Part shown: piece after piece, positions 42,910 to 50,050 of the stretch
Layout of the letters: each line of letters starts with the position of its first letter
How positions within the stretch are numbered: position 1 is the stretch's first letter
Assembly (NCBI RefSeq): GCF_000971975.1
Contig: NZ_LAQO01000050.1
Span: forward strand, 1-54,562
DNA from: Paenibacillus algorifonticola
GTDB taxonomy: Bacteria; Bacillota; Bacilli; Paenibacillales; Paenibacillaceae
Reading direction: 5' to 3'
DNA: 54,562 nucleotides
The notes under the pieces: generated by a model
Database searches by the model: none
What the model was told of the DNA's origin: nothing
Seen by the model: only the letters and a program-made list of their open reading frames with translations
Program-made: the position numbers and the translations under genes

Positions 42910-43862
42910 AGGTTGCGTTGGGCGGCGTTGTCATGGATGCAAGGCAAGCTGTGATCTCAATATACGATCACGGCTTTTTGTACGGTTTGGGTTTGTTCGA
43001 GACGTTTCGGACCTATGGCGGCCGCGCTTATTTGCTGGACCGGCATTTGCGGCGGCTCGAAGCGGGCTGTTTGTCGCTGGGCATTCGCTACAAAGCGGAT
43101 CAAAGCGCGCTTGAGGCGAGCATTGCCGAACTGCTTCATGCGAACGAGCTGAAGGACGGCTATGTCCGGCTGACCGTTACAGCAGGCGATGGCGGACTAG
43201 GCCTGCCAACGGGCGATTACGAGCAGCCGCAGGAGTTGATCTTGATGAAGCCGCTACCGCCATATCAGGCTGCGCTTTATGAGCATGGCCGCGAGCTTAG
43301 GCTGCTGCACACGAAGCGCAATACGCCTGAAGGCGAGATTCGGCTTAAATCGCTGCATTATATGAATAATATTATAGCGAAGCGTGAGCTTGCCGCGAGC
43401 GATGCCTCGCCGGGTGCAGAAGGATTGATGCTGAGCGGTGATGGCCTGCTGACGGAAGGCATCGTCAGCAATCTTTTTTTCGCCCAAGATGGTGTTATTC
43501 GGACGCCTGCGGTGGATACAGGCATTTTGCCTGGCATTACGCGAGAGCGCGTTCTGGAACTGGCCCGTGCGGCGGGCTTTCAGGTGGAGGAAGGCCACTA
43601 CAGCTGGAAACAGCTGCTTGGGGCAGATGAAATATGGCTGACGGGCTCCGTTCAGGAGCTGGTGCCGGTGACGCGGTTATCCGGTACCGACGGCACTCAG
43701 GTGCAGGTCGGCAAAGGGACAGGTGCGGGAATCGGCGTGGGCTACGAAACGGCAAGAAATGCAGCCAAGCTTGAACCCGAAGCAGAAGCTGGGACTGTGG
43801 CTGGTCCGATCACTCGCCAGCTGTTAATGGCTTACCGCTCCGATACGATGAGAAGCAAGTAA
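42906..43862 (+). CDS. pabC: 4-amino-4-deoxychorismate lyase
   Basis: This 318-residue PLP enzyme of fold type IV releases pyruvate from aminodeoxychorismate to give p-aminobenzoate. The PLP lysine lies in LKSLHYMNNIIAKREL (about residue 145), and EGIVSNLFF and PGITRERVLELA are the conserved phosphate-binding and C-terminal segments. It is longer than the 293-residue B. subtilis protein owing to an extra C-terminal region (about 265-318, rich in Gly and Glu). The start overlaps the pabA stop as ATGA. Confidence 0.93.
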   Translation: MKVALGGVVMDARQAVISIYDHGFLYGLGLFETFRTYGGRAYLLDRHLRRLEAGCLSLGIRYKADQSALEASIAELLHANELKDGYVRLTVTAGDGGLGLPTGDYEQPQELILMKPLPPYQAALYEHGRELRLLHTKRNTPEGEIRLKSLHYMNNIIAKRELAASDASPGAEGLMLSGDGLLTEGIVSNLFFAQDGVIRTPAVDTGILPGITRERVLELARAAGFQVEEGHYSWKQLLGADEIWLTGSVQELVPVTRLSGTDGTQVQVGKGTGAGIGVGYETARNAAKLEPEAEAGTVAGPITRQLLMAYRSDTMRSK

Positions 43863-43923
43863 GGCGAGAGCGTCAGCCGACTGCGTATTAAGACTAGTAT
43901 AGCTAAAGGTGTGAGCGGAGCTT

Positions 43924-44796
43924 ATGAATACAGCAAGAGAGGGCAAGCTTGAATATTACAGCAGGAGCTATGAGCTGGCTGGAGGCAATCGGCTGGAGCT
44001 GGGCAAGCGCACGCTGATTATGGGCATTTTGAATGCGACGCCAGATTCCTTCTCCGATGGCGGGAAGTTTAATGAAGCAGAGGCGGCTGCCAGCCGCGCT
44101 GTGGAGATGGTGGCAGAGGGCGCTGATATTATCGATATCGGCGGCGAGTCCACGCGTCCAGGCTTTGTGCCGGTCGATGCGGAGGAGGAGCTGCGCCGCG
44201 TTATTCCGGTCATTCAAGCTGTCCGCGCCGCGCTGCCGCATATCGCGATATCGATTGATACGTATAAAGCAAAGACAGCGCGCCATGCACTCGAAGCAGG
44301 AGCTACGATCATCAATGATATTTGGGGACTCAAATTTGATGCGGATATGGCGGTAGCCGCAGCAGAATACGGCTGTCCGGTTATTTTAACGCATAATCGC
44401 ACGAATCCCGTCTACCTCGCAGCTGATTTTGTAGAGGATGTTATTGCCGATTTGAAAGAAAGCATCGAAATCGCAACACATGCCGGCGTGAAAGAGGAGC
44501 AGATCTGGCTCGATCCTGGCCTTGGCTTTGCCAAAACCTATGAGCAAAATATGGAGCTTCTAGGGCGGCTCGCTGAGCTGCACGCTCTTGGCTATCCTGT
44601 GCTGCTGGGCACTTCGCGCAAAAGCTTCATTAGGCAGACGCTGGAGCTGCCACGGGAAGAGCTGGTAGAAGGTACGGCAGCAACGACTGCACTTGGCATT
44701 GCCCAAGGCTGCCAAATCGTTAGGGTGCATGATGTCCGCGCGAATAAAAGAACAGCTACTATGTCGGATGCGATTACCTATCCGCGTTATTCATAG
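43924..44796 (+). CDS. folP: Dihydropteroate synthase
   Basis: This 290-residue enzyme joins p-aminobenzoate with 6-hydroxymethyl-dihydropterin diphosphate; it is the target of sulfonamides. The loop TLIMGILNATPDSFSDGGKF, DIIDIGGESTRPGF, INDIWGLKFD and GTSRKSFI give the pterin and pAba sites. An AAAGGTGTGAG site lies upstream of ATG 43924. It is followed 31 bases later by folB, giving the complete pAba-to-dihydropteroate set in one transcript. Confidence 0.96.
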   Translation: MNTAREGKLEYYSRSYELAGGNRLELGKRTLIMGILNATPDSFSDGGKFNEAEAAASRAVEMVAEGADIIDIGGESTRPGFVPVDAEEELRRVIPVIQAVRAALPHIAISIDTYKAKTARHALEAGATIINDIWGLKFDADMAVAAAEYGCPVILTHNRTNPVYLAADFVEDVIADLKESIEIATHAGVKEEQIWLDPGLGFAKTYEQNMELLGRLAELHALGYPVLLGTSRKSFIRQTLELPREELVEGTAATTALGIAQGCQIVRVHDVRANKRTATMSDAITYPRYS

Positions 44797-44827
44797 ATTC
44801 AGATATAAGTATAAGGGGCGTAAGCTT

Positions 44828-45214
44828 ATGGATAGAATGCTTGTGAAAGGCATGCAGTTTTACGGTTATCACGGTGTTTTTGCCGAGGAGAACAGGCTGG
44901 GGCAAAAATTCGGTGTCGATCTGGAGCTGCTGCTGGATTTGGAGAAGGCGGCAACGATGGATGATTTGGAAGCAACGGTGAATTATGCCGAATTGCATGC
45001 GTTAACGAAGAAAATCGTCGAAGGAACGCCGTTTAAATTGATCGAAGCTTTAGCCGGCAGCATTGCAACCCAGTTGCTGGCGGCTTATACTATGATAAAT
45101 GAAGTAACGGTTCGTGTGACGAAGCCGAACCCGCCGTTCGACATTCATTTTGATGGCGTGACGGTAGAGCTGCGCAGAAAGCGGGATGCCGATGGACGCG
45201 TTGTCACCGTTTAA
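44828..45214 (+). CDS. folB: Dihydroneopterin aldolase
   Basis: This 128-residue enzyme splits dihydroneopterin to 6-hydroxymethyl-dihydropterin and glycolaldehyde. It carries MQFYGYHGVFAEENRLGQKF, NYAELHALTKKIVEGTPFKLIEALAGSIA and VTKPNPPF, typical of FolB octamers. A longer frame starting at 44693 inside folP exists, but the ATG at 44828 with AAGGGG 9 bases upstream gives the normal N-terminus. It overlaps folK by 29 bases. Confidence 0.95.
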   Translation: MDRMLVKGMQFYGYHGVFAEENRLGQKFGVDLELLLDLEKAATMDDLEATVNYAELHALTKKIVEGTPFKLIEALAGSIATQLLAAYTMINEVTVRVTKPNPPFDIHFDGVTVELRRKRDADGRVVTV

Positions 45215-45743
45215 TTCGCCCGCATATGCTTATGTGGCTCTAGGTTCAAATGTAGGCGATCGGCAGCAGCTTTTGCTGCAAGCGATCCAGCAGTTAAGCG
45301 GCCGCCCAGATATCGAGGTGCTTCGCGTTTCGGGCGTGTATGAGACCGATCCGGTCGGCTATACGGATCAGCCCCCTTTTCTGAATATGGCTATCGCCGT
45401 GCGAACTACGCTGTCTCCGCTTGCTTTACTGCACGTTCTGCTGGATACCGAGCAGCAGCTTGGGCGTGTCAGAGATATACGCTGGGGGCCGCGCACTATA
45501 GATCTCGATTTGCTGTTGTATGCTGATGTCGTGATGGATGGCGAGGAGCTGACGCTTCCGCATCCGCGAATGATGGAACGTTCTTTCGTGCTCGTTCCGC
45601 TTGGTGATGTGATCGAGCAGTCCCATCCGCTTAAGGAACAGGTGGCTGCGGCCGCGGCTTCAGCGCTTCAGGATGGAAAGGAAGGCATCATGTTATGGAA
45701 AATCATCAATTGGCACAGCGAGTCCGGGCATTTCGTAAGCTAA
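45186..45743 (+). CDS. folK: 6-hydroxymethyl-7,8-dihydropterin pyrophosphokinase
   Basis: This 185-residue enzyme transfers pyrophosphate from ATP to 6-hydroxymethyl-dihydropterin. The motifs VALGSNVGDRQQ, DPVGYTDQPPFLNMAI and RWGPRTIDLDLLLY with HPRMMERSFVLVPL are the classic HPPK sites. Two in-frame ATGs lie at 45186 and 45192, both inside the end of folB. The C-terminus runs 49 bases into the next small regulator gene. Confidence 0.95.
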   Translation: MPMDALSPFNSPAYAYVALGSNVGDRQQLLLQAIQQLSGRPDIEVLRVSGVYETDPVGYTDQPPFLNMAIAVRTTLSPLALLHVLLDTEQQLGRVRDIRWGPRTIDLDLLLYADVVMDGEELTLPHPRMMERSFVLVPLGDVIEQSHPLKEQVAAAAASALQDGKEGIMLWKIINWHSESGHFVS

Positions 45744-45916
45744 AGGGCTACACACAGCAGGAATTAGCAAAAGTACTAGGCGTATCGGTAGCGGTGTTAG
45801 GCTCGCTTGAGCGCGGCACCCGCAAAGCGGACGCCAAGTTATTGATCCATATATCGAACACCCTTGGTATTAGCTATGAAGAGTTGACGGATTCGGAATC
45901 GAACGGAAGCGTGTAG
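45695..45916 (+). CDS. Small XRE-family helix-turn-helix protein (YazB-like)
   Basis: This 73-residue protein is almost entirely one HTH domain: QRVRAFRKLKGYTQQELAKVLGVSVAVLGSLERGTRKADAKLLIHISNTLGISYEEL. Size and position, overlapping the end of folK and before dusB, match B. subtilis yazB. The target is unknown; local control of the folate operon is possible. GGAAAGGAAGG lies just upstream of ATG 45695. The inverted repeat copy G starts 2 bases after its stop. Confidence 0.92.
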   Translation: MENHQLAQRVRAFRKLKGYTQQELAKVLGVSVAVLGSLERGTRKADAKLLIHISNTLGISYEELTDSESNGSV

Positions 45917-45917
45917 G

Positions 45918-46019
45918 CAAGCGTAAACGGCTGCCGCCATCCTCTGGCGGCAAAGCTACCGTTTCGAGGGTGAAATATAAGCCCATTATAAGGGTGTAAC
46001 TTATAAATGCTTATATTTA
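45918..46019 (-). repeat. Intergenic double-hairpin repeat, copy G (inverted)
   Basis: This is the only copy on the minus strand. Read on that strand it begins AAATATAAGCATTTATAAGT and ends CCGTTTACGCTTG. Its inner stem is TGCCGCC/GGCGGCA, where other copies have GCCG/CGGC, again with both sides changed. It separates the XRE gene from dusB, so it is read through if these are co-transcribed. Confidence 0.88.
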
Positions 46020-46046
46020 AACAAACCAGAAGGAGTGAGGAGAAGC

Positions 46047-47045
46047 ATGCTGAAAATCGGAGACATCGAGATGAAGAACAGGGTTGTGCTTGCACCGATG
46101 GCCGGCGTGTGTAATCCAGCTTTCCGTCTAATTGCGAAAGAATTTGGAACAGGTCTTGTATGCGCGGAGATGGTGAGCGACAAGGCGATTTTGCACGGCA
46201 ATAAGCGGACGATGGAAATGCTGTTTGTAGACGAGCGCGAGAAGCCGCTTAGCTTGCAAATTTTCGGCGGTGACCGTGAATCGTTGGTCGAGGCGGCGAA
46301 GGTCGTGGACAAACAAACCAATGCCGATATTATTGATATCAATATGGGCTGCCCGGTACCGAAAGTAACGAAATGCGATGCAGGTGCGCGCTGGCTGCTT
46401 GACCCGAACAAAATTTACGAGATGGTTTCTGCCGTAGTAGAAGCTGTTGATAAGCCGGTAACGGTGAAAATGCGTATCGGTTGGGATGACCAGCATATTT
46501 ATGCAGTTGAAAATGCGCGCGCCGTTGAGCGTGCTGGCGGCAAAGCGGTCAGCGTGCACGGTCGTACGCGCGAGCAGCTGTACTCAGGCGTAGCGAATTG
46601 GGACATCATTCGCGATGTGAAGCAAGCGGTGTCGATTCCGGTAATCGGCAACGGGGATGTTTTTTCACCTGAAGATGCCAAACGCTTGCTGGAGCATACG
46701 GGCTGCGACGGCGTCATGATTGGACGCGGTGCGCTTGGAAACCCTTGGATGCTGTACCGGACCATTCAGTATTTGACGAATGGCGAGCTGCTGCCCGATC
46801 CAATGCCTCGTGAGAAGATGCAGGTCGCTATCCTGCATTTGGATCGTCTCATTGATCTGAAAGGCGAAGCGGTTGCCGTACGGGAAATGCGCAAGCATTT
46901 GGCTTGGTATTTGAAAGGCTTGCCGGGCGGTGCGCGCGTCAAGGATGTTATTATGGAAGAAACCGGCCGTGACCGGATGGTAGACATTTTGGATCAATAT
47001 GTGGTGTCGTTGGAAGAGCAGGGCTTGGCTGCTGCAAGCCTCTAG
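46047..47045 (+). CDS. dusB: tRNA-dihydrouridine synthase
   Basis: This 332-residue FMN enzyme reduces uridine to dihydrouridine in tRNA. Family blocks are VVLAPMAGVCNPAFRLIAKEFG, GCPVPKVTKCDAGARWL (catalytic Cys near the usual VxKxxxGA motif), VHGRTREQLYSG, IPVIGNGDVFSPEDA and DGVMIGRGALGNPW. The ATG at 46047 has GAGGAG just upstream; the GTG at 46035 is an alternative. B. subtilis has the ortholog (yacF/dus1) at the same place before lysS. Confidence 0.95.
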   Translation: MLKIGDIEMKNRVVLAPMAGVCNPAFRLIAKEFGTGLVCAEMVSDKAILHGNKRTMEMLFVDEREKPLSLQIFGGDRESLVEAAKVVDKQTNADIIDINMGCPVPKVTKCDAGARWLLDPNKIYEMVSAVVEAVDKPVTVKMRIGWDDQHIYAVENARAVERAGGKAVSVHGRTREQLYSGVANWDIIRDVKQAVSIPVIGNGDVFSPEDAKRLLEHTGCDGVMIGRGALGNPWMLYRTIQYLTNGELLPDPMPREKMQVAILHLDRLIDLKGEAVAVREMRKHLAWYLKGLPGGARVKDVIMEETGRDRMVDILDQYVVSLEEQGLAAASL

Positions 47046-47115
47046 CTTGCACGAGCGGGCTGTTCAGGAAACGGCTGTGCTAAATCCTCAAGCTTGATTT
47101 ACAAATGAAATAAAC

Positions 47116-47156
47116 GGGCAGGTTATCTGAGAACGTTCAGAGGCCTGCCTTTTTTT
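47116..47156 (+). terminator. Terminator after dusB
   Basis: GGGCAGG...TCTGA pairs with TCAGA..CCTGCC, followed by TTTTTTT. Confidence 0.85.
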
Positions 47157-47200
47157 AAAATATAAGATTGTATAGATGCTTCTCATTCTCATGTGCTTGT
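47157..47200 (+). repeat. Decayed remnant of the intergenic repeat
   Basis: AAATATAAGATTGTATAGATG directly follows the T-run of the dusB terminator and looks like the 5' part of the repeat family; the second hairpin is gone. Confidence 0.4.
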
Positions 47201-47551
47201 GACGCGATACGACAAATCATTCGTTATTTTTCCATAGATCGGTTTTTTCGCCTTTATTTTTGGATAATAGATGAGGAGAGCTAGGATGGTTGTTGAGAAA
47301 ATGGAAAGGTTATGTAAAAAATCTTATATATTTGGAACTTTGTGTTTTTTGTAGACGAGTTAGGGAGGAATGTGCGGTTCTGTAACGAATAAAAAAGAAG
47401 GGCCGTTTGGCTGTCCTGCCAACTGGAATAGGGGGCATAGGGCACAGGCGCTTTTACAAGCGGCGTGTTCGATGCAGAATGGCGTACATGTATGGTGGGC
47501 AACGCTTTCAAGGAGCCTTATGAGAAAGTCGTTCCAGTCGTTTGGCTTTGA
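47201..47551. other. Non-coding gap between dusB and greA
   Basis: I see no gene I can support. A 61-codon frame at 47370-47555 begins right against a GGGAGGA sequence with no spacing and resembles no family I know. The stretch 47201-47350 is AT-rich and featureless. Confidence 0.5.
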
Positions 47552-47580
47552 TTGACATTCAGGAGAACATTGCATATAAT
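47552..47580 (+). promoter_or_regulatory. Consensus SigA promoter of greA
   Basis: TTGACA at 47552 and TATAAT at 47575 with a 17-bp spacer, a full consensus match. Transcription starts about 47587 and gives a leader of nearly 140 bases. Confidence 0.9.
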
Positions 47581-47599
47581 CGTGCAATATAACCTTAAT

Positions 47600-47694
47600 G
47601 ACTATAGTCAATGCGGCTTATCTGCTCCCTCAGCAGGTCTGAGGCAAGAGGAGCGTAATATATTAATTAACAGTGAATTCATACCTGGTATGAA
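47600..47694 (+). promoter_or_regulatory. Palindromes in the greA leader
   Basis: Three symmetric elements lie between the greA promoter and start: GACTATAGTC at 47600-47609, a stem-loop with GCTCC..CTCAG/CTGAG..GGAGC at 47624-47654, and the perfect odd palindrome TTCATACCTGGTATGAA at 47678-47694. The last is too tight for an RNA hairpin and looks like a DNA operator. Confidence 0.5.
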
Positions 47695-47724
47695 AATTGG
47701 TCACACGACGGGAGAATCGGAAAG

Positions 47725-48201
47725 ATGAGCGATAAAGAGATCATTCTGACTCAGGAAGGTTTGAGAAAGCTTGAGGACGAACTGGAGATGCTGAAATCGG
47801 TCAAGCGTCGCGAAGTAGCTGAGCGGATCAAGGTCGCGATTGGCTACGGCGATATTAGCGAAAACTCCGAGTATGAAGATGCTAAGAATGAGCAGGCCTT
47901 CATCGAAGGTCGTATCATTACGTTGGAAAAAATGCTCCGCAACGCTCGGATCATCAATAGCGATGAAATCGATACGGACGTGGTCAGCATCGGCTCCACA
48001 GTAACCGTAGAAGATCTGGAATTTGGCGATAAAATGGAATATGCGATTGTCGGTTCTGCGGAATCGGACCCGCTTAACAATAAGATTTCCAATGAGAGCC
48101 CTGTTGGCAGAGCGATTTTGGGTAAAAAGGAAGGCACGGTCGTTGATGTCAGCGTACCTGCCGGTGTTATACAATATAGAATCGTCGATATTAAAAAATA
48201 A
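47725..48201 (+). CDS. greA: Transcription elongation factor GreA
   Basis: A 158-residue factor that enters the secondary channel of RNA polymerase and stimulates RNA cleavage in stalled complexes. The N-terminal coiled coil (about 1-75, LTQEGLRKLEDELEMLKSVKRREVAERIKVAIGYGDISENSEYEDAKNEQAFIEGRI) carries the acidic tip DxxxNSEY, here DISENSEYED. The C-terminal FKBP-like domain has SPVGRAILGKKEG (here ESPVGRAIL). Not in this place in B. subtilis. Own strong promoter and a short terminator before lysS. Confidence 0.96.
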   Translation: MSDKEIILTQEGLRKLEDELEMLKSVKRREVAERIKVAIGYGDISENSEYEDAKNEQAFIEGRIITLEKMLRNARIINSDEIDTDVVSIGSTVTVEDLEFGDKMEYAIVGSAESDPLNNKISNESPVGRAILGKKEGTVVDVSVPAGVIQYRIVDIKK

Positions 48202-48224
48202 GGTTTGCACTGTATCTGATTCAG

Positions 48225-48251
48225 AAAGCTTCCTTAAAGCGGAAGCTTTTT
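48225..48251 (+). terminator. Terminator between greA and lysS
   Basis: AAAGCTTCC pairs with GGAAGCTTT around TTAAAGC, followed by TT. The T-run is short, so partial read-through into lysS is likely. Confidence 0.7.
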
Positions 48252-48287
48252 GAACGTTAAAGCGGTGCCTTAGGAGATGAAATCAAG

Positions 48288-49811
48288 TTGGAACATCAGA
48301 ACACCGAGACAGGTCACGTACAAGAACAAGAGCTAAGCGAGCTGCTGCAAATCCGCCGTGACAAGCTGGACGAGCTGAGAGGACTCGGCATTGATCCATT
48401 CGGCAGCAAATTCGAGCGTTCGCATAATGCGAAGGACATCGTGTCCGCTTATGAGTCGTTTACGAAGGAAGAGCTGGAGGAGAAAGCCGAACAGGTAAGC
48501 ATTGCGGGCCGGATTATGCAGAAGCGCGGCATGGGCAAAGCGAGCTTTGCCCACATTCAGGATCTAAGCGGCAAAATTCAAATTTATGCGCGCAAGGATA
48601 CGGTTGAGGAAAACCAATTCGCAGCGTTCACCCTGCTTGATATCGGCGATATCATCGGCGTGAAGGGAACGGTATTCAAGACGAATACCGGCGAAGTATC
48701 GGTAAAAGCGCTGGAAGTGATCGTACTTACGAAATCGCTTCTGCCTTTGCCGGACAAGTTCCATGGACTGAAGGATGTCGAGCTGCGCTACCGCCAGCGT
48801 TATGTCGATCTGATTGTGAATCCTGATGTTCAGCAGACGTTTATCTCCCGCTCCCGCATTATCCAATCGATGAGACGTTATCTGGATGGCCAAAACTATC
48901 TGGAAGTGGAAACGCCAACGCTGCATACTATTCCCGGCGGCGCCTCTGCGCGTCCTTTCATTACGCATCATAATGCGCTTGATATGCAGCTGTATATGCG
49001 TATCGCGATTGAGCTGCATTTGAAACGCCTGATTGTCGGCGGCATGGAGAAGGTTTACGAAATTGGCCGCGTATATCGGAATGAAGGCATGTCGACGCGC
49101 CATAACCCAGAGTTTACAATGCTGGAGCTGTACGAGGCTTATGCTGACTACAAGGACATTATGGCATTGACTGAAAACATGATCGCGCATATCGCGCAGG
49201 ATGTGCTTGGCACAACCAAAATCATGTACCAAGGCCAGGAAGTTGATCTGACGCCGCAATGGCGCCGTATTTCAATGGTTGATCTGGTTAAGGAAATCAA
49301 AGGCGTTGATTTCAGCGTTCAAATGACGGATGAAGAAGCGCATGCCATTGCGAAGCAGCATAACGTCAAAGTAGAGCCGCATATGACGTTCGGTCATATT
49401 GTGAATGCATTCTTTGAAGAGTTTTGCGAGCATACGCTCATTCAGCCGACCTTCGTTACGGGACATCCGGTTGCGATTTCGCCGCTGGCGAAGAAAAGCC
49501 CGGTTGATCCGCGCTTCACCGATCGTTTTGAATTGTTTATCGTGGCGCGCGAGCATGCCAATGCGTTTACAGAGCTGAACGACCCGATCGATCAGCGCGA
49601 ACGTTTTGAGGCGCAGCTGCTGGAGAAGGAGCAAGGCAATGACGAGGCGCATGAGATGGATGATGATTTCATCCGCGCGCTGGAGTACGGCTTGCCGCCA
49701 ACGGGCGGACTAGGAATCGGCATCGACCGTCTGGTTATGCTGTTGACCGATGCGCCTTCCATCCGCGATGTGCTGCTGTTCCCGCATATGCGCAATCTGG
49801 CAGGCGAATAG
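48288..49811 (+). CDS. lysS: Lysyl-tRNA synthetase, class II
   Basis: This 507-residue enzyme charges tRNA-Lys. It has an N-terminal OB-fold anticodon domain (about 60-150, VSIAGRIMQKRGMGKASFAHIQDLSGKIQIY) and the class II core with motif 2 (YRNEGMSTRHNPEFTMLELYEAYADY) and motif 3 (GLPPTGGLGIGIDRLVMLL). The start is TTG with AGGAG about 10 bases upstream. No promoter other than that of greA is clear in the 86-base gap, so it may be transcribed with greA through the weak terminator. Confidence 0.97.
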   Translation: MEHQNTETGHVQEQELSELLQIRRDKLDELRGLGIDPFGSKFERSHNAKDIVSAYESFTKEELEEKAEQVSIAGRIMQKRGMGKASFAHIQDLSGKIQIYARKDTVEENQFAAFTLLDIGDIIGVKGTVFKTNTGEVSVKALEVIVLTKSLLPLPDKFHGLKDVELRYRQRYVDLIVNPDVQQTFISRSRIIQSMRRYLDGQNYLEVETPTLHTIPGGASARPFITHHNALDMQLYMRIAIELHLKRLIVGGMEKVYEIGRVYRNEGMSTRHNPEFTMLELYEAYADYKDIMALTENMIAHIAQDVLGTTKIMYQGQEVDLTPQWRRISMVDLVKEIKGVDFSVQMTDEEAHAIAKQHNVKVEPHMTFGHIVNAFFEEFCEHTLIQPTFVTGHPVAISPLAKKSPVDPRFTDRFELFIVAREHANAFTELNDPIDQRERFEAQLLEKEQGNDEAHEMDDDFIRALEYGLPPTGGLGIGIDRLVMLLTDAPSIRDVLLFPHMRNLAGE

Positions 49812-49833
49812 CCGATCATATTTTTTCTACTAA

Positions 49834-49867
49834 CCTGTTGAGGCCTGCGGCTTCAGCAGGTTTTTTT
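49834..49867 (+). terminator. Terminator after lysS
   Basis: CCTGTTGAGGCC pairs with GGCTTCAGCAGG around TGC, followed by TTTTTTT. Confidence 0.85.
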
Positions 49868-49937
49868 CTATAATAGGCTAGGATAGCTGTTTAAGCGTGC
49901 TTTAGGCCAGACAATAGACTGATGCCGCCTCCGTCCA

Positions 49938-49966
49938 TTGACCCGTGCCGTATTTTCCTTTAAAGT
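49938..49966 (+). promoter_or_regulatory. Possible promoter of the glycosyltransferase operon
   Basis: TTGACC at 49938 and TAAAGT at 49961 with a 17-bp spacer. Only a moderate match at -10. Confidence 0.4.
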
Positions 49967-50009
49967 GAATATGTATTTTCAGACAAAAAAAGCTATCTTG
50001 GCGAGGTAT

Positions 50010-50033
50010 TGACTATAGAAATGACTATAGAAA
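50010..50033 (+). repeat. Tandem 12-bp duplication before the glycosyltransferase start
   Basis: TGACTATAGAAA occurs twice without spacer. It lies between the promoter-like sequence and the ribosome site, and it extends the open frame upstream in an artificial way. Confidence 0.75.
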
Positions 50034-50050
50034 TTAGAGGTGAACAGACG

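Noticed and set aside
44693..44827. 45-residue N-terminal extension of FolB
   Set aside because: It overlaps folP heavily; the ATG at 44828 has a good ribosome site and gives the family N-terminus.
9969..46019. The repeats as a CRISPR array
   Set aside because: The copies are kilobases apart, about 100 bp long, without regular spacers or cas genes.
47370..47555. 61-codon frame after a GGGAGGA sequence
   Set aside because: The start codon touches the ribosome-site-like sequence with no spacing, and the product has no recognisable features. It is left as non-coding with low certainty.
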